Shown piece by piece: positions 16,993 through 24,238 of a stretch of DNA of 56,489 nucleotides; positions within the stretch are counted from its first letter, which is position 1, and each line of letters begins with the position of its first letter. The notes under the pieces are model-generated. The model saw only the letters and a list, made by a program, of their open reading frames with translations. It had not been told where the DNA came from and did not search any database. The position numbers were made by a program, and so were the translations under genes. This DNA is from Clostridium sp. AF37-5 (GTDB lineage: Bacteria; Bacillota; Clostridia; Lachnospirales; Lachnospiraceae), in NCBI RefSeq assembly GCF_003477605.1, contig NZ_QUDR01000020.1, positions 1 through 56,489 on the forward strand, given 5' to 3'.

Positions 16993-18117
16993 ATGAGAAA
17001 AAAGGGGAAATTAATAATTATTTGCTGTATTTTATTTGGAATTATGTTATTTATAGGATTGGCATATTGGATATTGATTTTTATTCCAAGAGAGAGGATG
17101 AAAGGATGCTATTTTGGTTATGAACAAATGCCAATAATGTCAAACGAAAAATATACTGGTAAAATTGATGCAAAAATGGAACATATTCTAATTGAAGATC
17201 ATGCCGGAACAAAAGTTACAGAGCTTGATTTATTAGGTAATAGCCCAGATCAAGTGGTGTTAGGGGAGAAGACCTTTTTTTTACTATATCGATGGGATGA
17301 CCAAAAAGGAACTGGAAAAATTGTTCAATATGATTACAAGTCAAATAAATTAAAAGAATGTAGGGTGTCTAATGTTGCAACAATCGCATGGAAAGACAAC
17401 TATTTATTTTTTGGAAATTGGGATTTAAAGGATGATTACCGTTATTATTTTGAATCTTATTATAAAGGATTTTATGCAAATTGTTATATAGAGGAAGAGA
17501 AATTTGGAAAACAGCCGAAAAAAATAATAAAGAATCATGACTGGGGATGCAAAATTGGAAATACCAAGATGTATTATCATGAAGAGGGCTTTTTTTCAAC
17601 AGAACCTTCATGGTTAGATTATGCAGGAACCTCAACGGGAAATTTTACGTTGGATGATGTGAAATCTAATTATCAGGCAGAAACAAAGCAAGAGAAGATT
17701 AATCGAACTTTACTTGTGAAGGAAATAGGGCAATGTGGTATTTCAAACCCTAATTATTTAATAGTCGAATACCAAATGGGAGATAAGATTTATGGTGTTT
17801 GTAATGTGTTACGAGAGTATATTCCAGCATATCCGATTGAGTCAAAGGATGTGGTTATGGCGTGCTGTTATAAAATTAGTAAAAAAAATAATAAGTTGAA
17901 GATATTAAAAAAGCAAAGTTCCAGTATTGCAATAATAGCAGAAAATGATGAATTTGTTTATCAAACTGACAATAAAATTATCAAGAAAAATTTAAAAACA
18001 GGAGATACACAAACAATATTTACATTTAGCAAGTATTTTTCTGCAAATATAGATGTGCAAGGGGATTATTTGCATATTTATGAGGGAGATAGGAGCAGCT
18101 ACATAAAGTGGACGTAG
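16993..18117 (+). CDS. TM-anchored propeller-like protein
   Basis: 374 residues from ATG 16993, preferred over ATG 16978 because GAAGGGAGA precedes it. TM anchor at about residues 6-27 (LIIICCILFGIMLFIGLAYW). The body has short strand pairs with charged turns ('KIVQYDYKSNKLKECRVSNV', 'YKISKKNNKLKILKKQSS', 'NKIIKKNLKTGDTQTIF'), like the other propeller proteins of the array but a distinct subtype. It is spaced 22 nt from the previous gene and probably shares its transcript. Function unknown. Confidence 0.72.
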   Translation: MRKKGKLIIICCILFGIMLFIGLAYWILIFIPRERMKGCYFGYEQMPIMSNEKYTGKIDAKMEHILIEDHAGTKVTELDLLGNSPDQVVLGEKTFFLLYRWDDQKGTGKIVQYDYKSNKLKECRVSNVATIAWKDNYLFFGNWDLKDDYRYYFESYYKGFYANCYIEEEKFGKQPKKIIKNHDWGCKIGNTKMYYHEEGFFSTEPSWLDYAGTSTGNFTLDDVKSNYQAETKQEKINRTLLVKEIGQCGISNPNYLIVEYQMGDKIYGVCNVLREYIPAYPIESKDVVMACCYKISKKNNKLKILKKQSSSIAIIAENDEFVYQTDNKIIKKNLKTGDTQTIFTFSKYFSANIDVQGDYLHIYEGDRSSYIKWT

Positions 18118-18127
18118 AAGGAGGTAG

Positions 18128-18316
18128 ATTGTTGTCAATGAAAACAATGAGAATGTGGCGGAAACGTATGGCTATAATCTTTTGTTGTGTAAAATCAAAA
18201 AAGAACTTTCGCAGAACAATACAGATGGCAGTGCTAGTTACCAGATCGTAGTAAACGAATATGATAAGTCTGGCAAACTCGTGGAAACAAAAAGCAAACA
18301 GTCTGTATTGGTGTGA
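18128..18316 (+). pseudogene. Orphan coding remnant ending in the shared cassette flank
   Basis: A stop-free stretch reads 'VNENNENVAETYGYNLLLCK', then '...SYQIVVNEYDKSGKLVETKS' and 'KQSVLV' before TGA. It has no proper start. The last codons lie in the 32-nt flank shared with 5213. It looks like the 3' end of a gene whose body was deleted. No family was recognised; RHS origin is possible but not shown. Confidence 0.45.
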
Positions 18317-18332
18317 AGGAGAGGAGAAATTA
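18301..18332 (+). repeat. Shared cassette flank, copy 2 (copy 1 at 5213-5244)
   Basis: Same 32 nt as at 5213 with one change, again ending in a ribosome site (GAAGGAGAGGAG) just before a membrane protein start. Confidence 0.75.
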
Positions 18333-18836
18333 ATGCAAAGTATTTTAGTTCAATTATTAATGAATAAAGAATTGTTATTAATATATGAGATAGCATCATT
18401 TGCTATTTGAATTATACTTCTTTATGTAACAGAGAAAACACAAATATACTATGATATATGCATTTTTCTTGTTGTTGCGTTTGATTGTTTTATGATAGGG
18501 TCCTTTTTGGGGGAACAATTATTTTATAATGAGGTCTCTTTTTTTGTAGGAGGACTTATTGGGATGTTTCTTTTGATATATATACATTTTAAAAGCAAAA
18601 GTGTCATTAGAGAGATTTTTTCAATGTTGACAATAGCGAAAATTTTGATAATTATAAAAAATTTTACGACGCCTCATGAGTTGCCGGAGCAGGAATTAGA
18701 AGTTTTTAAGATATCTTTTATAGGTGCTCTTTTGGCAATTATAGTTATTGTAATTATAAGAGAAGTTATTAAGCGGCGCGGAATGTATGACTTCAAAACA
18801 AATGATAGTTACTATAAAATATTGTGTGTGCATTAG
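18333..18836 (+). pseudogene. Multi-pass membrane protein, interrupted by in-frame TGA
   Basis: ATG 18333 follows the strong site in the shared flank. The frame reads 'MQSILVQLLMNKELLLIYEI' and 'ASFAI', then TGA at 18408-18410. The same frame continues 'IILLYVTEKTQIYYDICIFL' to TAG at 18834. The full reading (167 codons) would have about five hydrophobic segments, including 'VGGLIGMFLLIYIHF' and 'FIGALLAIIVIVIIREVI'. A TGA for TGG change explains the break. An internal start at 18492 is possible but has no good ribosome site. A diverged partner fragment follows at 18929 (both have 'G(E/K)(Q/E)LFY'). Confidence 0.6.
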
Positions 18837-18928
18837 ACTGGAATGAAAATTCAAGTGGCTTATTTTTTATCCTTAATACCATATTAAATATAAGAGAATT
18901 TTGGTATGTGATATTGTAGCCGTTACCG

Positions 18929-19180
18929 TTGTTTGTGGTGTTGGTACTGTTTATTGCAAGTAAATTGTCAGTAAAAGCGGTAGTTGGAATGTGTATTGCA
19001 GACTATGTTTTATTCGTAGGAAAAGAACTTTTTTATGCAAATCATGGGGGACTATGTTTTTTTGAAGTTTATGGCGTGGTAGAAATTAATCTTTTGAGAA
19101 TTGCATTGTGTGTTATGTTTAGTCTTATAGTAATGACATACAGAATTTTGTTACAGCAGTTGACAAACTCCCCAAATTAG
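18929..19180 (+). pseudogene. Membrane protein fragment, paralogue of the previous gene
   Basis: 83 codons from a TTG with no ribosome site. Hydrophobic segments and 'GKELFYANHG' recall 'GEQLFYNE' of the preceding pseudogene, so this is probably the C-terminal part of a related protein that lost its start. The end (TAG at 19178-19180) overlaps the -35 to -10 region of the next promoter. It marks the right end of the array. Confidence 0.4.
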
Positions 19181-19188
19181 ACTAACAT
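19160..19188 (+). promoter_or_regulatory. Promoter for the tetR-methyltransferase unit
   Basis: TTGACA (19160-19165), 17-nt spacer, TAACAT (19183-19188). The -10 box overlaps the palindromic operator at 19186-19201. Confidence 0.7.
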
Positions 19189-19201
19189 AACAAGTGTTAT
19201 G
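19186..19201. promoter_or_regulatory. Perfect 7-2-7 palindromic operator, TetR-type
   Basis: CATAACA-AG-TGTTATG is a perfect inverted repeat that overlaps the -10 box and the start codon of the TetR remnant. A degenerate copy lies at 19602-19617 before the methyltransferase gene. Together they suggest autoregulation by the former TetR protein. Confidence 0.65.
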
Positions 19202-19571
19202 ATGAAAAACAAACAAGAAACCATTGAAAAAATTAAACAGGCGGCGTTGGAAGAGTTTTACGCCAATGGATATGCAAAAGCAAGTCTTAGGACAATCTGC
19301 TGCAGGGCGGGTGTTACGAAGGATTCCGAGAGCGTGTTGAAAAAATGATGGAGCAGTCATTTCTTACATATTACCGGAGCCAACTTAAGACAATGCCGGA
19401 TAAAGGATTGATAAAATATTGGCAAAGCAGCGGCTAGACAGTTGTTTGCGGATTGTAAAAGAGGATTATGACATGGAATACAGCCTGTGTTTAGTGAAAC
19501 AGATTGGTATTTACGCCGGAGGCGGAACCGAAAGATTAATAGAGAGTTTAAGAAAGCTTCACAGAGACTAA
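19199..19571 (+). pseudogene. TetR-family regulator, broken
   Basis: From ATG 19199 the frame gives a TetR helix-turn-helix: 'ALEEFYANGYAKASLRTICC' and 'RAGVTK', then stops near 19348. Further coding-like sequence follows in other frames, for example 'CLRIVKEDYDMEYSLCLVK' and 'GGGTERLIESLRKLHRD' ending at 19571. The total is shorter than a normal TetR protein (about 190 residues), so an internal deletion and frameshift are likely. A hairpin terminator overlaps its end. The loss would leave the downstream methyltransferase without this control. Confidence 0.7.
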
Positions 19572-19587
19572 CTGTGGAGCTTTTTTT
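19554..19587 (+). terminator. Rho-independent terminator
   Basis: AAGCTTCACAG pairs with CTGTGGAGCTT across a 7-nt loop (one mismatch), followed by seven T. It overlaps the end of the TetR remnant. Confidence 0.8.
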
Positions 19588-19601
19588 ACAACATAACAAT
19601 T

Positions 19602-19617
19602 CATAACAAACGTTACG
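19602..19617. promoter_or_regulatory. Degenerate copy of the TetR-type operator
   Basis: CATAACA-AA-CGTTACG keeps the 7-2-7 layout of 19186-19201 with two mismatches. It lies 13 nt before the methyltransferase start. Confidence 0.5.
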
Positions 19618-19630
19618 AAAGGATGATACG

Positions 19631-20428
19631 ATGAAAGAGAAAGTAAGTGTGACCGGTGTGCCGGAGACAATGATTCAGACTTTATATGCGAGGGCAAAGG
19701 AATCGGAGAAAGACAATCCGATGATTCAGGATGATATGGCAGCAGAGATTGTGTCAAAGCTGGATTACGATTTTTCTAATGCGGATAAAGATAAGGCGAT
19801 GAGTTATGGTGTAATCGCAAGAACGATTGTACTGGATGAGATGGTAGAGCGGTATTTGAGTAAAAATGCAAAGACCGTTGTGATAAATATTGCCAGTGGT
19901 ATGGACACAAGATGTTACCGAATGAAAGGAAAGTATCTGCGCTGGTACAATGTGGATTTGCCGGAAACAATGGAGATAAGAGAAAAGTTTCTTACGGAAA
20001 ACGGGCCGATTTATCAGATTGCAAAGTCAGCAATGGACGCATCCTACACGGATGAAATCGTGTGTGACGGCGAAAATGTATTGGTTGTGATTGAGGGACT
20101 TTCTATGTATTTACAAGAAAAAGATGTGCTACAGATGTTTTCCATTATAGAGAAAACTTTTCCAAAAGTTACCGTTATGATTGAGACGATGTCGCCGTTT
20201 GTCGTGCGTCATATAAAGGAAAAATCAATTGAAGGCAGTAATGCAAAATTTACATGGGGTGTCAAAAACGGAAAATTGCTGCAAAAGCTTGTTCCGGCAT
20301 TTTCATATAAACAAGAAGTAAGCCTGATTGAAGGCATGAAAAAAATGATGCCGATATATCGTATTATTGGTAAAATTCCTGCAGTCAAAAATTTTTCAAA
20401 TAAAATTATTGTTCTTGAAAAAGAATAA
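19631..20428 (+). CDS. Class I SAM methyltransferase, leucine carboxyl methyltransferase (LCM/PPM) family
   Basis: 265 residues. Motif I region is 'TVVINIASGMDTRCYRMKGK', followed by 'WYNVDLPETMEIREKFL', which are hallmarks of PF04072-type methyltransferases (VxLGAGLDTRxYR and VDLPE). 'NVLVVIEGLSMYLQEKDV' is the family's 'EGxxMYL' motif. These enzymes methylate carboxyl or hydroxyl groups of small or antibiotic-like molecules; the substrate here cannot be told. The gene sits behind a broken TetR regulator and its operators, the usual arrangement for a detoxifying or modifying enzyme under a ligand-sensing repressor. ATG follows GAAAGG. Confidence 0.88.
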   Translation: MKEKVSVTGVPETMIQTLYARAKESEKDNPMIQDDMAAEIVSKLDYDFSNADKDKAMSYGVIARTIVLDEMVERYLSKNAKTVVINIASGMDTRCYRMKGKYLRWYNVDLPETMEIREKFLTENGPIYQIAKSAMDASYTDEIVCDGENVLVVIEGLSMYLQEKDVLQMFSIIEKTFPKVTVMIETMSPFVVRHIKEKSIEGSNAKFTWGVKNGKLLQKLVPAFSYKQEVSLIEGMKKMMPIYRIIGKIPAVKNFSNKIIVLEKE

Positions 20429-20518
20429 AAGTTAATGAGGTAAAAGTACATAGCCTATTGACTTAGCATTGCCATCTGCCTTATGATAGAGCAAAGAATA
20501 AATGAAAAGAGGAAAATT

Positions 20519-20743
20519 ATGAACATCGATGAAATGTTAGAAATTAGCGATTGTCCATTATGTGATGGCGGTGCGTTATTAGAAGAGGAATGTGGATGTA
20601 GTTATTATGTATCATGTCTGGATTGTGGATGTCATACGGTAAATATTGATTTCCGTTCGGATGAAGAGCGCTTGGATGCCGCCAAACGTGCAGTTATGCT
20701 TTGGAATACCGGAAAGGTAATATCAAGCAGTCCTGGCGAATGA
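20519..20743 (+). CDS. Lar-like small zinc-ribbon protein
   Basis: 74 residues from ATG 20519, chosen for GAGG upstream. Two Cys pairs ('CPLC' and 'CLDCGC') with a spacing typical of a zinc ribbon, plus extra Cys in 'ECGCSYYVSC'. The C-terminal 'RLDAAKRAVMLWNTGK' matches the 'eAi..WN.R' end of Lar restriction-alleviation family proteins. Such proteins are often phage-derived. Role here unknown. Confidence 0.75.
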   Translation: MNIDEMLEISDCPLCDGGALLEEECGCSYYVSCLDCGCHTVNIDFRSDEERLDAAKRAVMLWNTGKVISSSPGE

Positions 20744-20827
20744 GAGGCTGCCCGTGAATGTCCTTATGAACCGTTTCTAAAAAGCTTTCATACAATAAAA
20801 TAAGAAACATAAGGCGGGCAGATACCG

Positions 20828-20998
20828 ATGAAGGAAAGGACAAAAGTAATTGTGGACGACACAACCATTTATGAGGTGGATTTAGCGTGTTATGAATCTT
20901 TGACGCCGGAGGAAAAAAGAAAATATTTCCCGCAGGCATGGAAAGAGGAGAACGGTTCTATTGGACGGAATCATTCATTTCAGACGAATCGTAAATAA
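20828..20998 (+). CDS. Small acidic/basic hypothetical protein, 56 aa
   Basis: ATG 20828 lies after GGCGGGCAG, a weak site. The protein begins 'MKERTKVIVDDTTIYEVDLA' and has 'CYESLTPEEKRKYFPQAWKE', then ends 'SFQTNRK'. It has clear coding character and ends directly before a terminator. A short strand followed by a helix could form a compact fold. No family recognised. Confidence 0.6.
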   Translation: MKERTKVIVDDTTIYEVDLACYESLTPEEKRKYFPQAWKEENGSIGRNHSFQTNRK

Positions 20999-21001
20999 AA
21001 A

Positions 21002-21028
21002 ATGAGGCGGTTATCCGCCCCATTTTTT
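21002..21028. terminator. Bidirectional terminator
   Basis: GAGGCGG-TTAT-CCGCCCC hairpin with a T-run on the plus side and an A-run on the left, so it can serve both the small gene ending at 20998 and the minus-strand gene ending at 21048. Confidence 0.8.
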
Positions 21029-21047
21029 TGCATTAAGCAATTTTCAA

Positions 21048-21272
21048 TTAGCAGCCGCAGCCGAATCCACCGAATCCGTTATTGCCTCCGCAGCAGCAGA
21101 GGATAATGAGAATCCAAATGATGCAGCTGCAATCACCGCCCATGCCGCCGCCAAAGCCGTTACCACAGCCGCCGCAGCAAAGAAGTAAAAGGATAATAAT
21201 CCAGCAGCAGGAAGAATTGTTCTCGTTGCAGGAGCATCCTCCGCCACAGTTTGTTGCTGACAAATCACTCAT
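21048..21272 (-). CDS. Gly/Cys-rich small protein ('chorion class high-cysteine'-like)
   Basis: 74 residues with about 17 Cys and more than 20 Gly. Two hydrophobic runs ('CWIIILLLLCC' and 'CSCIIWILIILCCC') alternate with Gly-rich parts such as 'GCGNGFGGGMGGD' and 'GGNNGFGGFGCGC'. A near-perfect AGGAGG ribosome site precedes the ATG. Proteins of this look are common in Lachnospiraceae genomes and are often named after insect chorion proteins, but their role is unknown. The N-terminal 'MSDLSATNCGGGCSC' has no signal peptide. Possible roles are metal binding or a disulfide-linked layer. Confidence 0.8.
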   Translation of the reverse strand: MSDLSATNCGGGCSCNENNSSCCWIIILLLLCCGGCGNGFGGGMGGDCSCIIWILIILCCCGGNNGFGGFGCGC

Positions 21273-21369
21273 AGGTTTGCCTCCTAAATTTCATTTACAC
21301 TGTTATCCTATGCAGGGTGGCTTGGGTGATTTACACAAAAAAATGAAAAAAAAGACGGAAATATTTTAT

Positions 21370-21398
21370 TTGCATATAGACAGAGAATATACTATAAT
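21370..21398 (+). promoter_or_regulatory. Sigma-A promoter for the GH3-like lipoprotein gene and possibly purF-purB
   Basis: TTGCAT (21370-21375), 17-nt spacer, TATAAT (21393-21398), 92 nt before the gene at 21490. Confidence 0.72.
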
Positions 21399-21489
21399 AT
21401 TGACAGCATTATGATTAGTGATAATATGGCTTTTTTGCGTTAGATAGTGAGAGAAAAAAAGATAAAATGAAAAAGAGGGATTCACGACG

Positions 21490-22716
21490 ATGAAACGATA
21501 TCAGTGGATGGGGATTATGCTGAGCCTTGTTTTGCTTCTGTGCTCGTGCGGTACGGACAAAGAGGTTGAGAAGAAAGCCGGCGAAAGTACGAGTACACCG
21601 TCTGCAACAGCGAGCGTTACGCCGTTGATTTCAGAGGATGAGGCTTTTTCAGAGGCAGAGAAGATTGTAAAAACAATGACAATTGAACAAAAAGTAGGAC
21701 AGATGTTTTTGGTGGATTTACTGCAGTTAGATGTATCACCATCGGTGGACGGAACCGCTTATAAGGCGACGGACAGCATGAAACAGGCAATTATTGATTA
21801 TCACCTGGGTGGCGTCTATCTTACGAAGGAAAATATTAAGTCGCAGAAGCAGACGAAAAAACTGGTGCAGAATTTACAGGCGAGCGTTGTATCAGGAAGT
21901 GCGCTTTACGTTGCCGTAGAGGAAGACGGTGGTGGAGAAAATTCCATTTCTGCCAAAGTTGAGGATTTAAAAGATACCGGTTATGTTACCCCAAAAGAAA
22001 TGGGACAAAATATGACGGCAAACCAGATTTATGAATCGGGGAAAACGATTGCCGGAGAATTGACGAAAATCGGTATAAATCTGAATCTGGCGCCGGTGGC
22101 GGATTTGGCAAGTGCCCAAAATCCATCGTATGCAATGCGCTGCCTGGGAAGTGATGCGGATGGCGTGGCAGATTTGTTGGATGATTTTGTAAGTGGCATG
22201 CGCGAGGGCGGACTTTCCGTGACGCTTAAGACTTTTCCGGGAATTGGTAATGTTTCTGCGGATGTGACAGAGTCAATTGCCGAAAATACAGACAGTCTGA
22301 TGACGATACGTGATACGAATTTTGTGCCGTATGCGAGCGGGATTCAGGCAGGCGCTGACTGCGTGATGGTGAGCAATGCCGCATACAGTAAGTTGACGGT
22401 GAAAAAAGTACCGGCATTTATGTCGCAGGATATTGTGACGAAACTTTTACGGGAAGAACTCGGATTTGATGGAATTGTTATGACAAGCCCACTCAATGAT
22501 AATGTGATAGAGAACAATTATACAAATGAATTTGCCGTAGTGGAAGCGGTAAAAGCAGGATGCGATTTAATCGTCCTGCCGGGGAATTTCAAGGAGTGCT
22601 ATGAGGCTTTAATTACTGCCGTGGAGGAAGGCAGGATTGATGAAAAAGTGATTAACACATCCGTCCGGCGAATCTTACAGAATAAGATTCAAAGGGGCAT
22701 ACTTGTGTTAGAATAA
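21490..22716 (+). CDS. GH3-family (NagZ-like) lipoprotein with degenerate active site
   Basis: 408 residues. Lipobox region 'LVLLLCSCGTD', then a Ser/Thr-rich linker to about residue 55. The fold follows NagZ: 'AEKIVKTMTIEQKVGQMFLV', 'HLGGVYLTKENI', 'GINLNLAPVADLASAQNP', 'GFDGIVMTSPLNDN'. Key motifs are altered. The family's KH(F/I)PGHG....DSH is here 'KTFPGIGNVSADVTES', losing both His residues. The nucleophile Asp of 'TD(A/S)LxM' is replaced in 'TSPLND'. 'DQEGG' has become 'EEDGG'. So it is probably a binding protein or scaffold, not an active N-acetylglucosaminidase. purF follows 22 nt later, so they may share a transcript. Confidence 0.85.
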   Translation: MKRYQWMGIMLSLVLLLCSCGTDKEVEKKAGESTSTPSATASVTPLISEDEAFSEAEKIVKTMTIEQKVGQMFLVDLLQLDVSPSVDGTAYKATDSMKQAIIDYHLGGVYLTKENIKSQKQTKKLVQNLQASVVSGSALYVAVEEDGGGENSISAKVEDLKDTGYVTPKEMGQNMTANQIYESGKTIAGELTKIGINLNLAPVADLASAQNPSYAMRCLGSDADGVADLLDDFVSGMREGGLSVTLKTFPGIGNVSADVTESIAENTDSLMTIRDTNFVPYASGIQAGADCVMVSNAAYSKLTVKKVPAFMSQDIVTKLLREELGFDGIVMTSPLNDNVIENNYTNEFAVVEAVKAGCDLIVLPGNFKECYEALITAVEEGRIDEKVINTSVRRILQNKIQRGILVLE

Positions 22717-22738
22717 ACAGCAAAAGGAAGGACTTGAA

Positions 22739-24175
22739 ATGAACTCACAGGTTGATGAAACTTATTACGATGGACTGCATGAAGAGTGTGGTGTTTTCGG
22801 TGTCTATGATTTGGATGGCGGTGATGTTGCCTCCACAATTTATTATGGACTTTTCGCTTTGCAGCACAGAGGTCAGGAAAGCTGTGGTATTGCGGTCAGC
22901 GATACAAAAGGACCGAAAGGAAAAGTATTGTCTTCAAAAGGCATGGGACTTGTCAATGAAGTCTTTGATTCTGAAAAACTTGAAAAACTCAAAGGAAATA
23001 TCGGGGTTGGACATGTCCGTTACTCGACGGCAGGTGCGAGCAATGGACAGAATGTACAGCCGTTAGTATTAAATTATGTCAAAGGTATTCTTATGTTAGC
23101 ACATAACGGAAATCTGGTAAATGCGCCGGAACTCCGCAAAGAACTGGAATACACAGGGGCTATTTTCCAGACGACCATTGATTCGGAAGTCATTGCGTAC
23201 CATATTGCGAGAGAGCGTTTGAAAACAGGTACGGTAGAAGAAGCTGTGAAAAATGCGATGAAGAAATTAAAAGGTGCATATTCACTTGTGATTTCCAGTC
23301 CGAGAAAATTGATTGGTGCCCGCGATCCATTTGGTTTTCGCCCTCTGGTGATTGGAAAACGAGATAACAGTTATCTGCTTGCCAGCGAAACTTGTGCACT
23401 CAATGCTGTTGGTGCAACATTTGTCCGGGATGTTAAACCGGGTGAAATTGTTATGTTAGACAAAAACGGTATTACATCGGATGAAAGTCTCTGCAGGGTA
23501 AAACCGGCAAGATGTATTTTTGAATATATTTATTTTGCAAGACCGGACAGTTATGTGGATGGTGTGAGTGTTTATAATTCACGTATTATGGCAGGAAAAA
23601 TCCTTGCCCAGATGCATCCGGCAGAAGCGGATATTGTCATTGGAGTGCCGGATTCCGGAAATGCGGCTGCGATGGGATTTGCCTTGGAGTCAAATATTCC
23701 GTATGGTGTTGGTTTTATCAAGAACAGTTATGTGGGAAGAACATTTATTAAACCCAAACAGTCTGCCCGTGAGTCCAGTGTAAATATTAAGCTGAATGCC
23801 CTGAAGGAAGTGGTTAATGGCAAGCGTGTTGTGATGGTCGATGATTCGATTGTGCGTGGTACGACGAGCGGTCACATTGTAAAAATGCTCAAAGATGCCG
23901 GAGCGACTGAGGTGCATGTAAGAATCAGTTCGCCGCCATTTTTGTTTCCATGCTATTTTGGAACCGACGTGCCAAGCTGCGACCAGCTGATTGCACATGA
24001 CCACACGGTATCCCAGATTTGTGAGTTGATTGGAGCGGATTCGCTTGGTTACTTAGATGGCGAGAGACTGCCGGAATTGATTGAGGGAGACACTGGTTAC
24101 TGTGATGCGTGCTTCTCCGGAAATTACCCGGTAGAGCCGCCAACCGAAGATATTCGTGGAAGTTTTGAACCGTAA
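22739..24175 (+). CDS. purF: Amidophosphoribosyltransferase
   Basis: 478 residues. It makes 5-phosphoribosylamine from PRPP and glutamine, the first step of purine synthesis. Cys17 in 'HEECGVFGVY' becomes the N-terminal nucleophile after removal of a short propeptide. Glutaminase motifs 'LQHRGQESCGIAV' and 'VGHVRYST' are present. The PRPP loop is 'RVVMVDDSIVRGTTSGH'. Cysteines in 'RCIFEYIYF', 'FLFPCYFG' and 'GYCDACF' match the iron-sulfur ligands of the Bacillus-type enzyme. purB is 63 nt downstream. Full length for the family. Confidence 0.97.
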   Translation: MNSQVDETYYDGLHEECGVFGVYDLDGGDVASTIYYGLFALQHRGQESCGIAVSDTKGPKGKVLSSKGMGLVNEVFDSEKLEKLKGNIGVGHVRYSTAGASNGQNVQPLVLNYVKGILMLAHNGNLVNAPELRKELEYTGAIFQTTIDSEVIAYHIARERLKTGTVEEAVKNAMKKLKGAYSLVISSPRKLIGARDPFGFRPLVIGKRDNSYLLASETCALNAVGATFVRDVKPGEIVMLDKNGITSDESLCRVKPARCIFEYIYFARPDSYVDGVSVYNSRIMAGKILAQMHPAEADIVIGVPDSGNAAAMGFALESNIPYGVGFIKNSYVGRTFIKPKQSARESSVNIKLNALKEVVNGKRVVMVDDSIVRGTTSGHIVKMLKDAGATEVHVRISSPPFLFPCYFGTDVPSCDQLIAHDHTVSQICELIGADSLGYLDGERLPELIEGDTGYCDACFSGNYPVEPPTEDIRGSFEP

Positions 24176-24238
24176 ATAGGTGTTAAGGAAAAGCCCTGGC
24201 ACTATTTTATAAAAGGATAGAGAAAGGAAAGAAAGAAT

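Noticed and set aside
7529..18410. Alternative genetic code or stop-codon recoding
   Set aside because: Three different stops interrupt array genes, while housekeeping genes use all stops normally and no recoding element was seen.
21082..21414. Plus-strand frame rich in Pro and Gln
   Set aside because: It is the antisense of the Gly/Cys-rich minus-strand gene, which has a strong ribosome site; the Pro/Gln bias is a mirror effect.
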